From SOKG01 sp964502665 (GTDB lineage Bacteria > Chloroflexota > Dehalococcoidia > SZUA-161): a DNA stretch of 9,311 nucleotides. The stretch is from contig CAZCXP010000103.1 of assembly GCA_964502665.1 (NCBI GenBank), positions 1 to 9,311 on the forward strand. Reading direction: 5' to 3'. Every line of letters begins with the position of its first letter. Within the stretch, counting starts at the first letter, position 1. The notes below the pieces were generated by a model. It ran no database searches, was not told the DNA's origin, and worked only from the letters and a program-made list of their open reading frames with translations. Made by a program: the position numbers and the translations under genes. Below, in pieces: positions 1 to 6,721 of the stretch.

Positions 1-1
1 C

Positions 2-325
2 GGTGGCTTGGAGGCTACTCACTTTGGCCTCGCCTCTCCCATGGATAAAGTGCGGGAAGCAAATAGAAGATGGGAGGAGGCTGTTGAGAAGGCATTCCCG
101 GGTTTCGCCGAATCCATCGAATTCAGAGGCATGACGCTGCAGCTCAACTGGGGGAGATATGCCTGGGCTGTGGTGCCGACAGAAATCGACATGCAATCAC
201 CCAACATAAGGGGTCTCTACTTCGGCGGGGATACAGTCTGGTCTGTAAGCAGCATGGTTTCTGACAAGGTTTATGAGATCGCATTCCCCTTATGTGAAAG
301 AATTCTGAAGTATATTCGCTCCTAG
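2..325 (+). CDS. C-terminal end of an FAD-dependent oxidoreductase (phytoene-desaturase/amine-oxidase-like), 5' end outside the window
   Basis: The frame is open from base 2 to a TAG at 323-325, so the gene enters from the left and only about 107 C-terminal residues are visible. A TTG at position 8 is an internal codon, not a believable start. The diagnostic part is the last 40 residues: a PNIRGLYFGGDT segment matches the C-terminal FAD-contacting motif (P-x-x-GLYxxGD) of two-dinucleotide-binding flavoproteins such as phytoene desaturases and amine oxidases, followed by the usual closing amphipathic helix. The preceding stretch is consistent with the substrate-domain end of that family. The N-terminal Rossmann GxGxxG motif lies outside the window, so the substrate is unknown. 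The gene converges on the minus-strand cluster, ending 123 bp from the decarboxylase-family gene, and is probably a separate transcription unit. The family assignment is fairly secure; the exact reaction is not known. Confidence 0.72.
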   Translation, partial: GGLEATHFGLASPMDKVREANRRWEEAVEKAFPGFAESIEFRGMTLQLNWGRYAWAVVPTEIDMQSPNIRGLYFGGDTVWSVSSMVSDKVYEIAFPLCERILKYIRS

Positions 326-448
326 GCTGCTGTTGCCAGAAGGTCTCTCGCGATTTGATGAGGGATGAAGATCGCCTCGCTGCCGGTTGAAATGGGAACT
401 CCCGGTCAAACGGGGCACAACACAAGAGGAGTTCTCCTAAGGAATGGC

Positions 449-1252
449 CTATTCTATCCTGCGGCACTCACCGATCAGCAGGTCGAGTGTCCCCTTCAGG
501 ATGAGCGATGGGCGGTACTCCTTGACTACCAGCGTTCGCAGTCCTTGCATTACCTGGGCAGAGGTGAGAACACTTTCCCAGGTGCTTTCAAAGAACCTGT
601 GAGAGCCTTCGCCGAGCCAGGCCTTGCTGATTGTGAGTTTGTGCGGAATGACAGTAGGGAAGCTCACCTCCGAACCGATCCAGTTTGTCTTAGGAATATA
701 CTTCCAGCCGGCCCATAGACTTTCCCCCGACATCTGCTCGATCTGCTGTCGCACCGTGTCATCGAGTAGGGCTGCATTCTTTATCTCCCCTTCGACGAGC
801 CTTCTACCATACGCAGAGCAGTGGAAGCTCCAGTTATTGCCCTTTTGCTGAGGGTCGGGGATATCGGCATAGATCTTGGGAGCGCCAAGTACCTCGCGGC
901 CATGGATTATGGGGAAAGTATCGTTTTCCCACAGAATAGCAGCATAGTTTACAGGAAAAGCGAAGCGGTCTTTCTTCCCATTGAATACAGCGGACAAGTT
1001 CACTCCAACGAGGTTATAACCGTGCCCTCCCATAAAATCGACCTCCCTGCTGACCTGACAGTATACCGTTACCGCAGGGTCATCGGCGGGCTCAAATGGT
1101 TCCGGCAACAATGCTGCCAGCGCATCTTTGTCGGTTTGGTACAGGATAATGAGCTGCGTTACGCTGCCATAGTGGGCTACGCTCTGACTCCTCGCCGGGC
1201 CAAAACCTGTTGGCATACTATAGCCCGTGCCAGGTTTGAAGGTGTACGCCAT
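449..1252 (-). CDS. Acetoacetate decarboxylase family protein
   Basis: A 267-residue protein of typical length for the acetoacetate decarboxylase (ADC) superfamily. The key segment is HGREVLGAPKIYAD, residues 117-130, where Lys126 aligns with the Schiff-base lysine (Lys115 in the clostridial enzyme). Only one lysine is present; the second lysine of the clostridial KK pair is Ile here. The YCQVSREVDFMGGHGYNLVG region (64-83) is family-like. Established members decarboxylate acetoacetate to acetone, but the superfamily also includes aldolase and dehydratase activities using the same lysine, so the substrate is open. The ATG is supported by AAGGAGG ending 5 nt upstream. It is the last gene of the cluster, 33 bp after the SDR. 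It could act on a beta-keto acid or ketone derived from the upstream retro-aldol pathway; that is inference. No convincing rho-independent terminator follows in 326-448. Confidence 0.88.
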   Translation of the reverse strand: MAYTFKPGTGYSMPTGFGPARSQSVAHYGSVTQLIILYQTDKDALAALLPEPFEPADDPAVTVYCQVSREVDFMGGHGYNLVGVNLSAVFNGKKDRFAFPVNYAAILWENDTFPIIHGREVLGAPKIYADIPDPQQKGNNWSFHCSAYGRRLVEGEIKNAALLDDTVRQQIEQMSGESLWAGWKYIPKTNWIGSEVSFPTVIPHKLTISKAWLGEGSHRFFESTWESVLTSAQVMQGLRTLVVKEYRPSLILKGTLDLLIGECRRIE

Positions 1253-1285
1253 TATCGCCTCCTTATTTCCTTCAATAGAATGTTC

Positions 1286-2068
1286 CTATGGCTGTGGCAT
1301 CAATCTTAACAGGAACTGATTCATGGGATGGGCAAGACTTACCCCTCCGTCCACAACAATTGCCTGTCCCGTTATGTAGCCTGCTTTGGGTGAAGCCAGG
1401 AAGGCTGCAAGCTCAGCGATGTCCTCTGGCTCGCCATATCTGAGCACTGGTATCTCATTACAAAACTGCGGCGCAACATCTATCATCATATGTCCAATCG
1501 ATGTCCTTACCAGCCCCGGTGCTATGGCATTAACTGTGATTCCTCGGTGTGCCACTTCAAGTGCCAACGTTGCGGTGAAAGCATTTATTGCGCCCTTCGC
1601 AGCAGCGTAGTGGGCTCCTAGAATCCGGCCCTGAATCCCGTCCACCGATGAGATGTTAATAATTCTATCGCCTTTTTTCATGGACTTGATAACAGCCCTT
1701 GAGAAGAAGAACATGCCATTGCAGTGAATCTCGAAAATCCGCAACCATTCCTGTGTCGTCATATCGGCGAGGAAAGCGGCACCGGCGATACCCGCGTTGT
1801 TAACCAGGATACCCACATTCCCCAGCTTTTTCTCTGTTTCCTTGACTGCCTGGTTCACCTGTTCCTCTTGGCTAACATCACATTTAATTGCTAAAGCCTC
1901 GCTTTTTAAGTCTTTGATCTCCTTGACCACCTTCTTTGCCCCCCCAAGATTTACGTCAACAACAGATACTATCGCTCCTTCTCGCGCAAGCTGCAAAGCG
2001 ATAGCCCTGCCGATGCCCGAAGCAGCCCCGGTTATCAATGCAACCCTGCCAGTCAGCATTCCCTGCAT
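1286..2068 (-). CDS. Short-chain dehydrogenase/reductase (classical SDR), probably NAD(H)-dependent
   Basis: A 260-residue classical SDR with every expected motif: TGAASGIG cofactor loop at 13-20, Asp38 at the end of beta-2 (acidic here usually means NAD preference over NADP), NNAG at 90-93, Asn117, Ser140/141, and the catalytic YAAAK with Tyr154 and Lys158. The PG motif (APGLVRT) and the VDGG C-terminal motif (239-242) are also present. Such enzymes interconvert secondary alcohols and ketones; FabG-like, 3-hydroxyacyl-CoA and hydroxysteroid dehydrogenases all share this pattern, so the substrate cannot be named. The ATG at 2068 is chosen because AAGGAGGGG lies about 7-8 nt upstream; the Met at codon 4 has no such site. 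It lies 108 bp after the metallophosphoesterase and 33 bp before the decarboxylase-family gene. Oxidation or reduction of the ketone made by the upstream retro-aldolase is a reasonable guess. Confidence 0.93.
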   Translation of the reverse strand: MQGMLTGRVALITGAASGIGRAIALQLAREGAIVSVVDVNLGGAKKVVKEIKDLKSEALAIKCDVSQEEQVNQAVKETEKKLGNVGILVNNAGIAGAAFLADMTTQEWLRIFEIHCNGMFFFSRAVIKSMKKGDRIINISSVDGIQGRILGAHYAAAKGAINAFTATLALEVAHRGITVNAIAPGLVRTSIGHMMIDVAPQFCNEIPVLRYGEPEDIAELAAFLASPKAGYITGQAIVVDGGVSLAHPMNQFLLRLMPQP

Positions 2069-2176
2069 TGTTTTCCCCTCCTTCTGCTGATATCACAAAT
2101 AGTGGACCCTCGTTCTCGGGCATGCCTACAATTTCCATCGCCCGCTCATCGCAACAATACTCGTTGATCGGTTCAG

Positions 2177-3031
2177 TTAGTCAGCGATCACTTCACACTC
2201 AAATTCTACAAACTGACCATTTGATCCACAGTTAATAATCTCAGTCCTGTCAAGTCGATATCTGCCTTTGCCTTCATGTATGTGCCCGCAAACCACCATT
2301 TTAGGTGGATTAACCGTAGATAACAGATACTCCGTCAATGCCAGACTGCCTGCGTGCTTACCCTGGAGATGTTCCGGCGCCAGGGGAAACCTTATTACGT
2401 CCAGTGGCAGGTCCAAACTCCTCCCTTTATACTCTCCGCAAAATGGCGGGTTATGAGATAGGAGGATATCAACTGGCTTGCCCTCAAGAGTATGAAGAAA
2501 ATCCTTAGCTTTGTTCTCGCCGCTGTTGGCTTCTTCGCGTTTTCCAGTTGCTGTTTCTTGTGCAGGAATCTGCTGGGATGGGAACGTGTCAGCCAAATGA
2601 AGGCTGAAATGGAATGGCAGGCCAGCTACGCTGATACCTTGATAACTTGCGCACTTGTAATCAATTAGCTCTACGTTGTTCAGGCCACTGCAGATCTCAG
2701 GTAGAGTCGGTAGTGACAATGCGTACTCTTCCCCGAGTTCTGCGAATGCATCCGCATTTCCAGTGACTACGAACATGTGGCGAACGTTCTTCGAAAGATA
2801 AAGTAACACCTTTTCCATGGAATTGGCTGATTCCTTATAGGCGTCTTTGAGTTTTTCCTCTGACAGCGTCTTCTTTCCCTTGAAATAGTAATCGAAATAG
2901 TACCTGCGCAACTTGTCAGCCTCTCCGATGTCACCCGGCGTTAGCACCAAATCAGCTTCTGAAAAGGCGATCTGGCGAATCTTCTCTGAGCCATGGGGGT
3001 CGCCCAGTGCCATGATTCTTATAGAAGCCAT
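2177..3031 (-). CDS. Calcineurin-like metallophosphoesterase
   Basis: A 284-residue protein carrying the ordered metallophosphoesterase motifs: GDPHG (D11, H13), GDIGE (D34), GNAD (N92), SHNPP (H193) and GHIHEG (H250, H252). These supply the ligands for the dinuclear metal centre that hydrolyses phosphomono- or phosphodiester bonds. The usual GNHD/E motif reads GNAD, so the histidine that often assists leaving-group protonation is Ala93. Large insertions at about 42-75 (charged, helical) and 150-178 (low complexity, Lys/Glu rich) separate the motifs. There is no signal peptide, so it is probably cytoplasmic. The start has only a weak GGAAG site about 9 nt upstream; Met7 is an alternative but has no better site. 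It sits within the cluster, 72 bp after the AcxA-like fragment, yet has no obvious part in acyl-CoA chemistry and may be a passenger. Substrate unknown. Confidence 0.88.
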   Translation of the reverse strand: MASIRIMALGDPHGSEKIRQIAFSEADLVLTPGDIGEADKLRRYYFDYYFKGKKTLSEEKLKDAYKESANSMEKVLLYLSKNVRHMFVVTGNADAFAELGEEYALSLPTLPEICSGLNNVELIDYKCASYQGISVAGLPFHFSLHLADTFPSQQIPAQETATGKREEANSGENKAKDFLHTLEGKPVDILLSHNPPFCGEYKGRSLDLPLDVIRFPLAPEHLQGKHAGSLALTEYLLSTVNPPKMVVCGHIHEGKGRYRLDRTEIINCGSNGQFVEFECEVIAD

Positions 3032-3103
3032 TGTTATGAACTTCCAAAGCTTCTCAGTGCCAAAGAGAAGAGTTAATGACTCATGAAAGGTTACAATAGT
3101 CGG

Positions 3104-3268
3104 TCAGCTTCTACTTCGCCACTCCTTGTAGAAACTGTCTATGTCGGGCAGGGCGTCGAAGATTATTGGATAGCCTACCGGCGCAGCCTCAAGGCTGAAA
3201 TCACCATCGGTGTCTACCACAATCATATCGGTCATGGTGCCACCAGCATCGCTGGCGATGGTCTTCAT
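3104..3268 (-). CDS. 54-residue AcxA/HyuA-like N-terminal fragment (probable remnant of an acetone carboxylase or hydantoinase subunit)
   Basis: The start at 3268 is supported by a GAGGGGAG site a few bases upstream and lies 31 bp after the DUF6125-like gene. The first 20 residues (MKTIASDAGGTMTDMIVVDT) match the N-terminal phosphate-1 loop of the hydantoinase A / acetone carboxylase beta (AcxA) ATPase fold, where the conserved form is I-x-x-D-A/V-GGT-x-TD. Full members have about 700 residues; here the reading frame stops after 54, and similarity is not evident beyond about residue 25. There is room for only 72 bp before the next gene, so the rest is absent, not frame-shifted nearby. The simplest reading is an internal deletion that left the start region. 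A longer in-frame ATG at 3373 lies inside the upstream gene and is not favoured. A genuine micro-protein cannot be excluded. Confidence 0.55.
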   Translation of the reverse strand: MKTIASDAGGTMTDMIVVDTDGDFSLEAAPVGYPIIFDALPDIDSFYKEWRSRS

Positions 3269-3299
3269 TTTTCTCCCCTCGTTCATGTTCCCCCTGCGT

Positions 3300-3875
3300 C
3301 TACGGTTCCACCTTGAACTCCCACTGGCAGCAGATGTCGTCTTTGCTCCTGCGGGGAGGGAGCTTGAGAGCAACGCACTTCATGTTGGGGTTGAAGTACT
3401 TGCAGAGCTCAACGAAGGCCCGTTCCTCTACGCCCCCCGGTCCACAAAGGGCGTCTATGTCTTTCTGGCTTCCTTTTCTCTCGAAGTAGAACAGGGAGGG
3501 GCAACGAGTGAAAGTCAGTATGGCGTGATTGCTGTTCACGATGTCATAGTCGAATTCATAGAGTCCCTCCCGGGCACCGTCGGGGGCCACCTGGAAGTAC
3601 TTCAGCATAGTAACCACGTCATGCCCGTGGATATTCATTGCATCCGTGACCAGCGGGAGTGCGAACTTACTCACCATTCTTTCGTAGACATCGGCATCCA
3701 GTTTGAAGGCTTCTTCAGCACTCATTCTCTCCCGATTCACCGTATTCCACATTCCCATTAGCCCCACAAAGATGGTCTGATAGCTCTTGAGCAGTCCGAC
3801 GAGCGCCTCTTTGGAGAAGTCCTCAAGCTTCAAATCCGGATTATACTCGCCGCTGTAGTCTTTGAGTTCCTCCAT
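3300..3875 (-). CDS. DUF6125-like protein (possibly related to L-2-amino-thiazoline-4-carboxylate hydrolase-like proteins)
   Basis: A 191-residue soluble protein with no signal peptide or membrane segment. From memory it resembles DUF6125 family proteins: an N-terminal YSGEYNPDLKLEDFSKEAL segment, a central MNIHGHDVVTMLKYFQ region, a CPSLFYFE segment, and a C-terminal block in which PPRRSKDDICCQWEFKV carries two adjacent cysteines. The Cys-rich C-terminal signature recalls proteins annotated as L-2-amino-thiazoline-4-carboxylic acid hydrolase-like, but the function is uncharacterised and I do not assign one. The His-x-His in MNIHGHD and conserved cysteines could bind metal or a cofactor. The ATG is supported by AGGAGG 7 nt upstream. 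It lies 82 bp after the DUF35 gene, which makes it a candidate accessory of the acyl-CoA cluster. Confidence 0.62.
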   Translation of the reverse strand: MEELKDYSGEYNPDLKLEDFSKEALVGLLKSYQTIFVGLMGMWNTVNRERMSAEEAFKLDADVYERMVSKFALPLVTDAMNIHGHDVVTMLKYFQVAPDGAREGLYEFDYDIVNSNHAILTFTRCPSLFYFERKGSQKDIDALCGPGGVEERAFVELCKYFNPNMKCVALKLPPRRSKDDICCQWEFKVEP

Positions 3876-3957
3876 CTGGTGTCCTCCTGCGTGGCGTTCT
3901 GCTGTACGAGGGTGGTAGTCCCTTGGCCCAAATCAAACTGGCCGGCGCTGAAGCGCT

Positions 3958-4389
3958 CTACTTCACCGGCCTGAACATGGGAAGGGGCTGCTCCTTTGTC
4001 ACATCCACCCAAACCAGCTCAACAGGCATGCCTATGTATAGGTCCTCCGGATCGCCCTCGGCCATGTTGGAGATGAAGCGAACGCCCTTTTCATCATCCA
4101 TTTCCACAAGCACCACCTCATAGGGGACTTTGTAGAAAGGGCTTACCTCCCTTGTGAAGGTAACCCAACTGTAGATCTTTCCCCTGCCGCTGGACTTCAC
4201 CCACTCCAGGTCGTAGCTGTGGCACTTGTAGCACATGGGACGCGGTGGATGAAGCCAGGTGCCACACCTGGCACATTTCTGAAAAACCAGCTCTCGTCTC
4301 TTAATAGCATTCCAGTGCTCCTCTTCGAAAGACTCCGCCACCGGCTCGAAGAAATAATGGGCGTATCTCTGATTGAACCTGACAGCCAT
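3958..4389 (-). CDS. DUF35 zinc-ribbon/OB-fold protein (Zn-ribbon acyl-CoA-binding partner of the thiolase-like protein)
   Basis: A 143-residue protein. An N-terminal helix with the typical EEEHWNAIKRRELVFQKC sequence leads into a rubredoxin-like zinc ribbon, Cys39-x2-Cys42 and Cys53-x2-Cys56, then an OB-fold (about 62-140) with the usual GKIYSWVTF and PYEVVLVEMDDEKGVR strands. DUF35 proteins are known partners of thiolase-superfamily enzymes. In steroid degraders the DUF35 domain of ChsH2 binds the aldolase Ltp2 and is needed for its activity. Here the gene starts only 20 bp after the Ltp2-like gene, with GAGG about 7 nt before the ATG, so a stoichiometric complex with that protein is likely. 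All four zinc ligands are intact. Unlike in mycobacteria it is not fused to a MaoC domain. Confidence 0.92.
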   Translation of the reverse strand: MAVRFNQRYAHYFFEPVAESFEEEHWNAIKRRELVFQKCARCGTWLHPPRPMCYKCHSYDLEWVKSSGRGKIYSWVTFTREVSPFYKVPYEVVLVEMDDEKGVRFISNMAEGDPEDLYIGMPVELVWVDVTKEQPLPMFRPVK

Positions 4390-4409
4390 TTAGGTTACCT
4401 CGCTTTCCT

Positions 4410-5594
4410 TCAAGATGCTTGCTCTTTGCTCAGAATTAGCGCGCTTGTTGGTACTCCGAGGCCACCCGTACACAACACCCGCGATACATCGTTAATCTGT
4501 GTTGTCGAAGTGCCTCTTATCTGCCTCACGCCCTCTGCAATCTGGTTCATTCCGTGGATATAAGCCTCTGAAAGCATACTACCGGAGGTATTAATGGGAA
4601 GTTCGCCAGCCGGCCTGATGCGGTCTCCTCCTTCTAGAAAAGCGCCGCCTTCTCCTTTTTTAACGAAGCCCAAAACCTCCATCTGCATGGGAACGAGGGA
4701 GGTGAAAGCATCGTAGAATTGGACAACATCCATGTCTTTAGGGCTAAGCCCTGACTTTCTCCAGAGTTCCTTGCCGACCTCCTCCATCTCCGGTATGCCG
4801 ATCTCTTCTCTGTAGAAGCTGGTCATGCAATACGAGTCCCACGATGTTGCCTCGGCAGCGGCCGTGATATAGGCTGGCTTCTGCTTGAGGTCCTTCGCCC
4901 TGTCCGGAGTTGTGACGATCATAGCAACGCATCCGTCGTTCTCTATGCAGGTGTCATGGAGGCAGAAAGGATCACACAACATCGGCGAGTTGAGATACTC
5001 CGCCATCGTCAATGGCCTCCCATAGTATATGGCTCTGGGGTTCCTGCAAGCGTTCTCTCTGGTTACTATGGCAAGGTGGCCGAGTTGTTCCTTCGTCGCC
5101 CCGGTCTCGTGCATCCACCGGCGGGTGAACATTGCGACCCATGATGTTGGAGTTGACAGGCCAAAGGGCATGGAGTAGCTCCAGTGGGCGTCGATCGGAA
5201 TCCTGGTAGGCCTGCCGTAGCGCACCATTCCGGTGGCTGCCCTGATCGACCTGAAACAGAGGACACAATCCGCCGTCCCTGTTATCACCCCTAACGCTGC
5301 CTGCATGACTGTGGCACAGCAAGCTCCGCCTCCCCAGGGGCTTTCCACGAAGAATCTAAGGTTGCGAATGCCCAAACATCTGGCAACATCGGTATCGGTC
5401 ACAAATTCGGTAGCGGTCTGTCCCGCCGTGCCAAACCTGGATATGCCGTCGATTTTCTCCGGCTCGAGTCCAGCGTCTTCGCAGGCTGCCATTGCCGCAT
5501 CTACGGCCATATGTATTTCGCTGCGCCCGCAGTTCCTGGAGAACTCAGTTGATCCAATGCCAACGATACAAGCCTTGTTTCTAGTATTATCCAT
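4410..5594 (-). CDS. Thiolase-fold protein of the lipid-transfer/Ltp2 type, probable retro-aldolase
   Basis: A 394-residue thiolase-superfamily protein resembling SCP-x thiolases and Ltp2 aldolases. N-terminal half: IVGIGSTEFSR (10-20), DGISRFG (49-55). At the nucleophile position the sequence is SPWGGGACCATV (85-96); by alignment with NxxCATG the catalytic Cys is replaced by Gly89, although Cys92 and Cys93 lie close by. C-terminal half: QFYDAFT (292-298); NTSGSMLSEAYIHGMNQ (335-351), where classical thiolases have a GHP motif and Ltp2-like enzymes have a tyrosine-containing AY-x-HG; and CTGGLG (375-380). Loss of the Cys with retained Tyr/His argues for retro-aldol cleavage of a beta-hydroxyacyl-CoA to a ketone plus short acyl-CoA, not thiolysis. 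The AGGAGGG site overlaps the stop of the ChsH1-like gene 11 bp upstream, suggesting translational coupling. The DUF35 gene directly downstream supports the reading. Confidence 0.85.
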   Translation of the reverse strand: MDNTRNKACIVGIGSTEFSRNCGRSEIHMAVDAAMAACEDAGLEPEKIDGISRFGTAGQTATEFVTDTDVARCLGIRNLRFFVESPWGGGACCATVMQAALGVITGTADCVLCFRSIRAATGMVRYGRPTRIPIDAHWSYSMPFGLSTPTSWVAMFTRRWMHETGATKEQLGHLAIVTRENACRNPRAIYYGRPLTMAEYLNSPMLCDPFCLHDTCIENDGCVAMIVTTPDRAKDLKQKPAYITAAAEATSWDSYCMTSFYREEIGIPEMEEVGKELWRKSGLSPKDMDVVQFYDAFTSLVPMQMEVLGFVKKGEGGAFLEGGDRIRPAGELPINTSGSMLSEAYIHGMNQIAEGVRQIRGTSTTQINDVSRVLCTGGLGVPTSALILSKEQAS

Positions 5595-5605
5595 TGTTTA
5601 CCCTC

Positions 5606-6046
5606 CTATCCTTTCGTAGGCAGGGCCATAACTGCCGTCCCTGTAACATGGGGCCCCATCTGATTCTCACCAACAACCCTGATCTGCACCAGGTGCTCGC
5701 CACCCTCCTCCCATTTCTTCTCAACCGTTCCGTTCAGTGTCATCCTATCTCCGGGGAAGTTGGGGACTGCCAGCCCGATTCTCAGTTTCTTCAGCTCCCC
5801 CTCGGGACCTGTCCAATCCGTCAAATAAGCGCCTACAAGCCCGTTAGTGGTCAAGATGTTCATGAAGACATTGGGAGCTCCTTGCAGCTTGGCAAACTCC
5901 GGATCGTGGTGCACTGGCATGAAGTCGTGCGTCCCCCATACTGCGCCGCAGGCGATAAGCGTGTAGTCCAGATCCCGCGCTGTCTCGGGTAGTTCCTGCC
6001 CCACCTCAACGTCCTCCCAGCAAAGCTTACTGACCCTTTTCGCCAT
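5606..6046 (-). CDS. MaoC-like hot-dog hydratase, catalytic subunit resembling ChsH1
   Basis: A 146-residue single hot-dog protein. The segment DFMPVHHDPEFAKLQG (41-56) contains the hydratase dyad Asp41 and His46 with the D-x4-H spacing of ChsH1. The following FMNILTTNGLVGAYLTDW (61-78) and the VVGENQMGPHVTGTA (124-138) tail also follow the mycobacterial ChsH1 (Rv3541c) sequence as I recall it. In that system ChsH1 contributes the active site of a ChsH1-ChsH2 heteromeric enoyl-CoA hydratase acting on a bulky side chain. Here the ChsH2-like gene ends 34 bp upstream and the Ltp2-like gene starts 11 bp downstream, the same order as in the igr operon. The start has AAAGGAGG 7 nt upstream. It is a confident MaoC protein and a good ChsH1 homologue; the actual enoyl-CoA substrate is unknown. 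Confidence 0.88.
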   Translation of the reverse strand: MAKRVSKLCWEDVEVGQELPETARDLDYTLIACGAVWGTHDFMPVHHDPEFAKLQGAPNVFMNILTTNGLVGAYLTDWTGPEGELKKLRIGLAVPNFPGDRMTLNGTVEKKWEEGGEHLVQIRVVGENQMGPHVTGTAVMALPTKG

Positions 6047-6080
6047 TTTGTTGCCTCCTTTTTCTTGCCTTTGCCCGGCA

Positions 6081-6692
6081 TCAGCCTCTATAAGCCCGCC
6101 ACGTTGTCTGAGTGGGCTTGTATTTCAGAACCCTGAAGATCATCTCGCATACTACCTCGTCACGCTGATTCTTAAGAGTGTACTTGAGGTCAACGTAACG
6201 TCCTATTCCCATTCGAGTGAAATGGTCGTAGGTTGACACTCTGTGGAGTGTGAGCTGGCAGCTTATCATGTCCCCTGGCCTTATCGGGTTGAAGTACACC
6301 TGCTCCTGTTCAGTAGCGACGACGCCCGAGTATCCCTGTTTGTTGCACTCCACGAAACACTGGGTGTGAGGGTCGTCTGGGTGCGGCTCGATTTCGTGGC
6401 GAAACTGCCTTAGTGCCGAGTGCATCGGTTCCAGAGACCATGCCTGCGCCATCGTTGGGGGAGCGATGATACCCCTATATTTGCTTTTCTTGGCATATTC
6501 CTCATCCGCATATAAGGGATTGCCGTCGCGCATGACTTCGCACCAGTGCCGTATGTCCGACCTGGTCACTATGTCATGTCCTTCGCGCCACGGCGACGAC
6601 TTGCCGATGAAGGGCTCCACCTTTGAATAGTCGAAGACCTTCTCCGAAGTGTCGTTGAACGGCAGAATGTTCTCTTGTGGTAATTTGGCCAT
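6081..6692 (-). CDS. MaoC-like hot-dog protein, probable non-catalytic partner resembling the MaoC domain of ChsH2
   Basis: A 203-residue protein of the N-terminal MaoC/FAS1-like dehydratase type. TRSDIRHWCEVMRDGNPLYA (43-62) is followed by a GIIAPPTMAQAW block (74-85), then a GVVATEQEQVYFNPIRPGD hot-dog strand (123-141) and a C-terminal EMIFRVLKYKP. This order matches the MaoC half of ChsH2. In canonical R-hydratases the motif is D-x-N-P-x-H; here it is D56-G-N-P-L-Y61, so the catalytic histidine is tyrosine. That suggests a structural or acyl-binding role with the ChsH1-like protein supplying catalysis. The DUF35 half of mycobacterial ChsH2 is missing; the protein stops after residue 203 and a separate DUF35 gene lies downstream. 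The SD (GGGGAGG) is about 9-10 nt from the ATG. Confidence 0.85.
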   Translation of the reverse strand: MAKLPQENILPFNDTSEKVFDYSKVEPFIGKSSPWREGHDIVTRSDIRHWCEVMRDGNPLYADEEYAKKSKYRGIIAPPTMAQAWSLEPMHSALRQFRHEIEPHPDDPHTQCFVECNKQGYSGVVATEQEQVYFNPIRPGDMISCQLTLHRVSTYDHFTRMGIGRYVDLKYTLKNQRDEVVCEMIFRVLKYKPTQTTWRAYRG

Positions 6693-6721
6693 CGTGTACT
6701 GACCTCCCCAATCTTTCTAAA

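Noticed and set aside
326..448. Several short palindromes (AGGAG-AA-CTCCT, CCCG-N6-CGGG) between the two convergent genes, considered as a bidirectional terminator.
   Set aside because: Stems are 4-5 bp, not followed by T-runs in either direction; termination here is plausible from gene arrangement but not shown.
365..1309. Long plus-strand open frames opposite the acetoacetate-decarboxylase-family gene.
   Set aside because: They are antisense shadows of a gene with clear family motifs, a good start and good spacing; their translations look like no known protein.
1956..2138. A 60-codon minus-strand frame beginning in the gap before the SDR gene.
   Set aside because: It overlaps the well-supported SDR start in another frame, lacks a Shine-Dalgarno site and has no recognisable family.
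3050..3070. CTTCTC/GAGAAG inverted repeat with a 9-nt loop upstream of the metallophosphoesterase gene.
   Set aside because: A 6-bp stem with no T-run and no promoter beside it is compatible with chance; no function can be supported.
3945..3956. GCGC-TGAA-GCGC hairpin directly after the DUF35 stop codon, considered as a terminator.
   Set aside because: The stem is only 4 bp and no T-run follows on the minus strand, so it does not meet the form of a rho-independent terminator.
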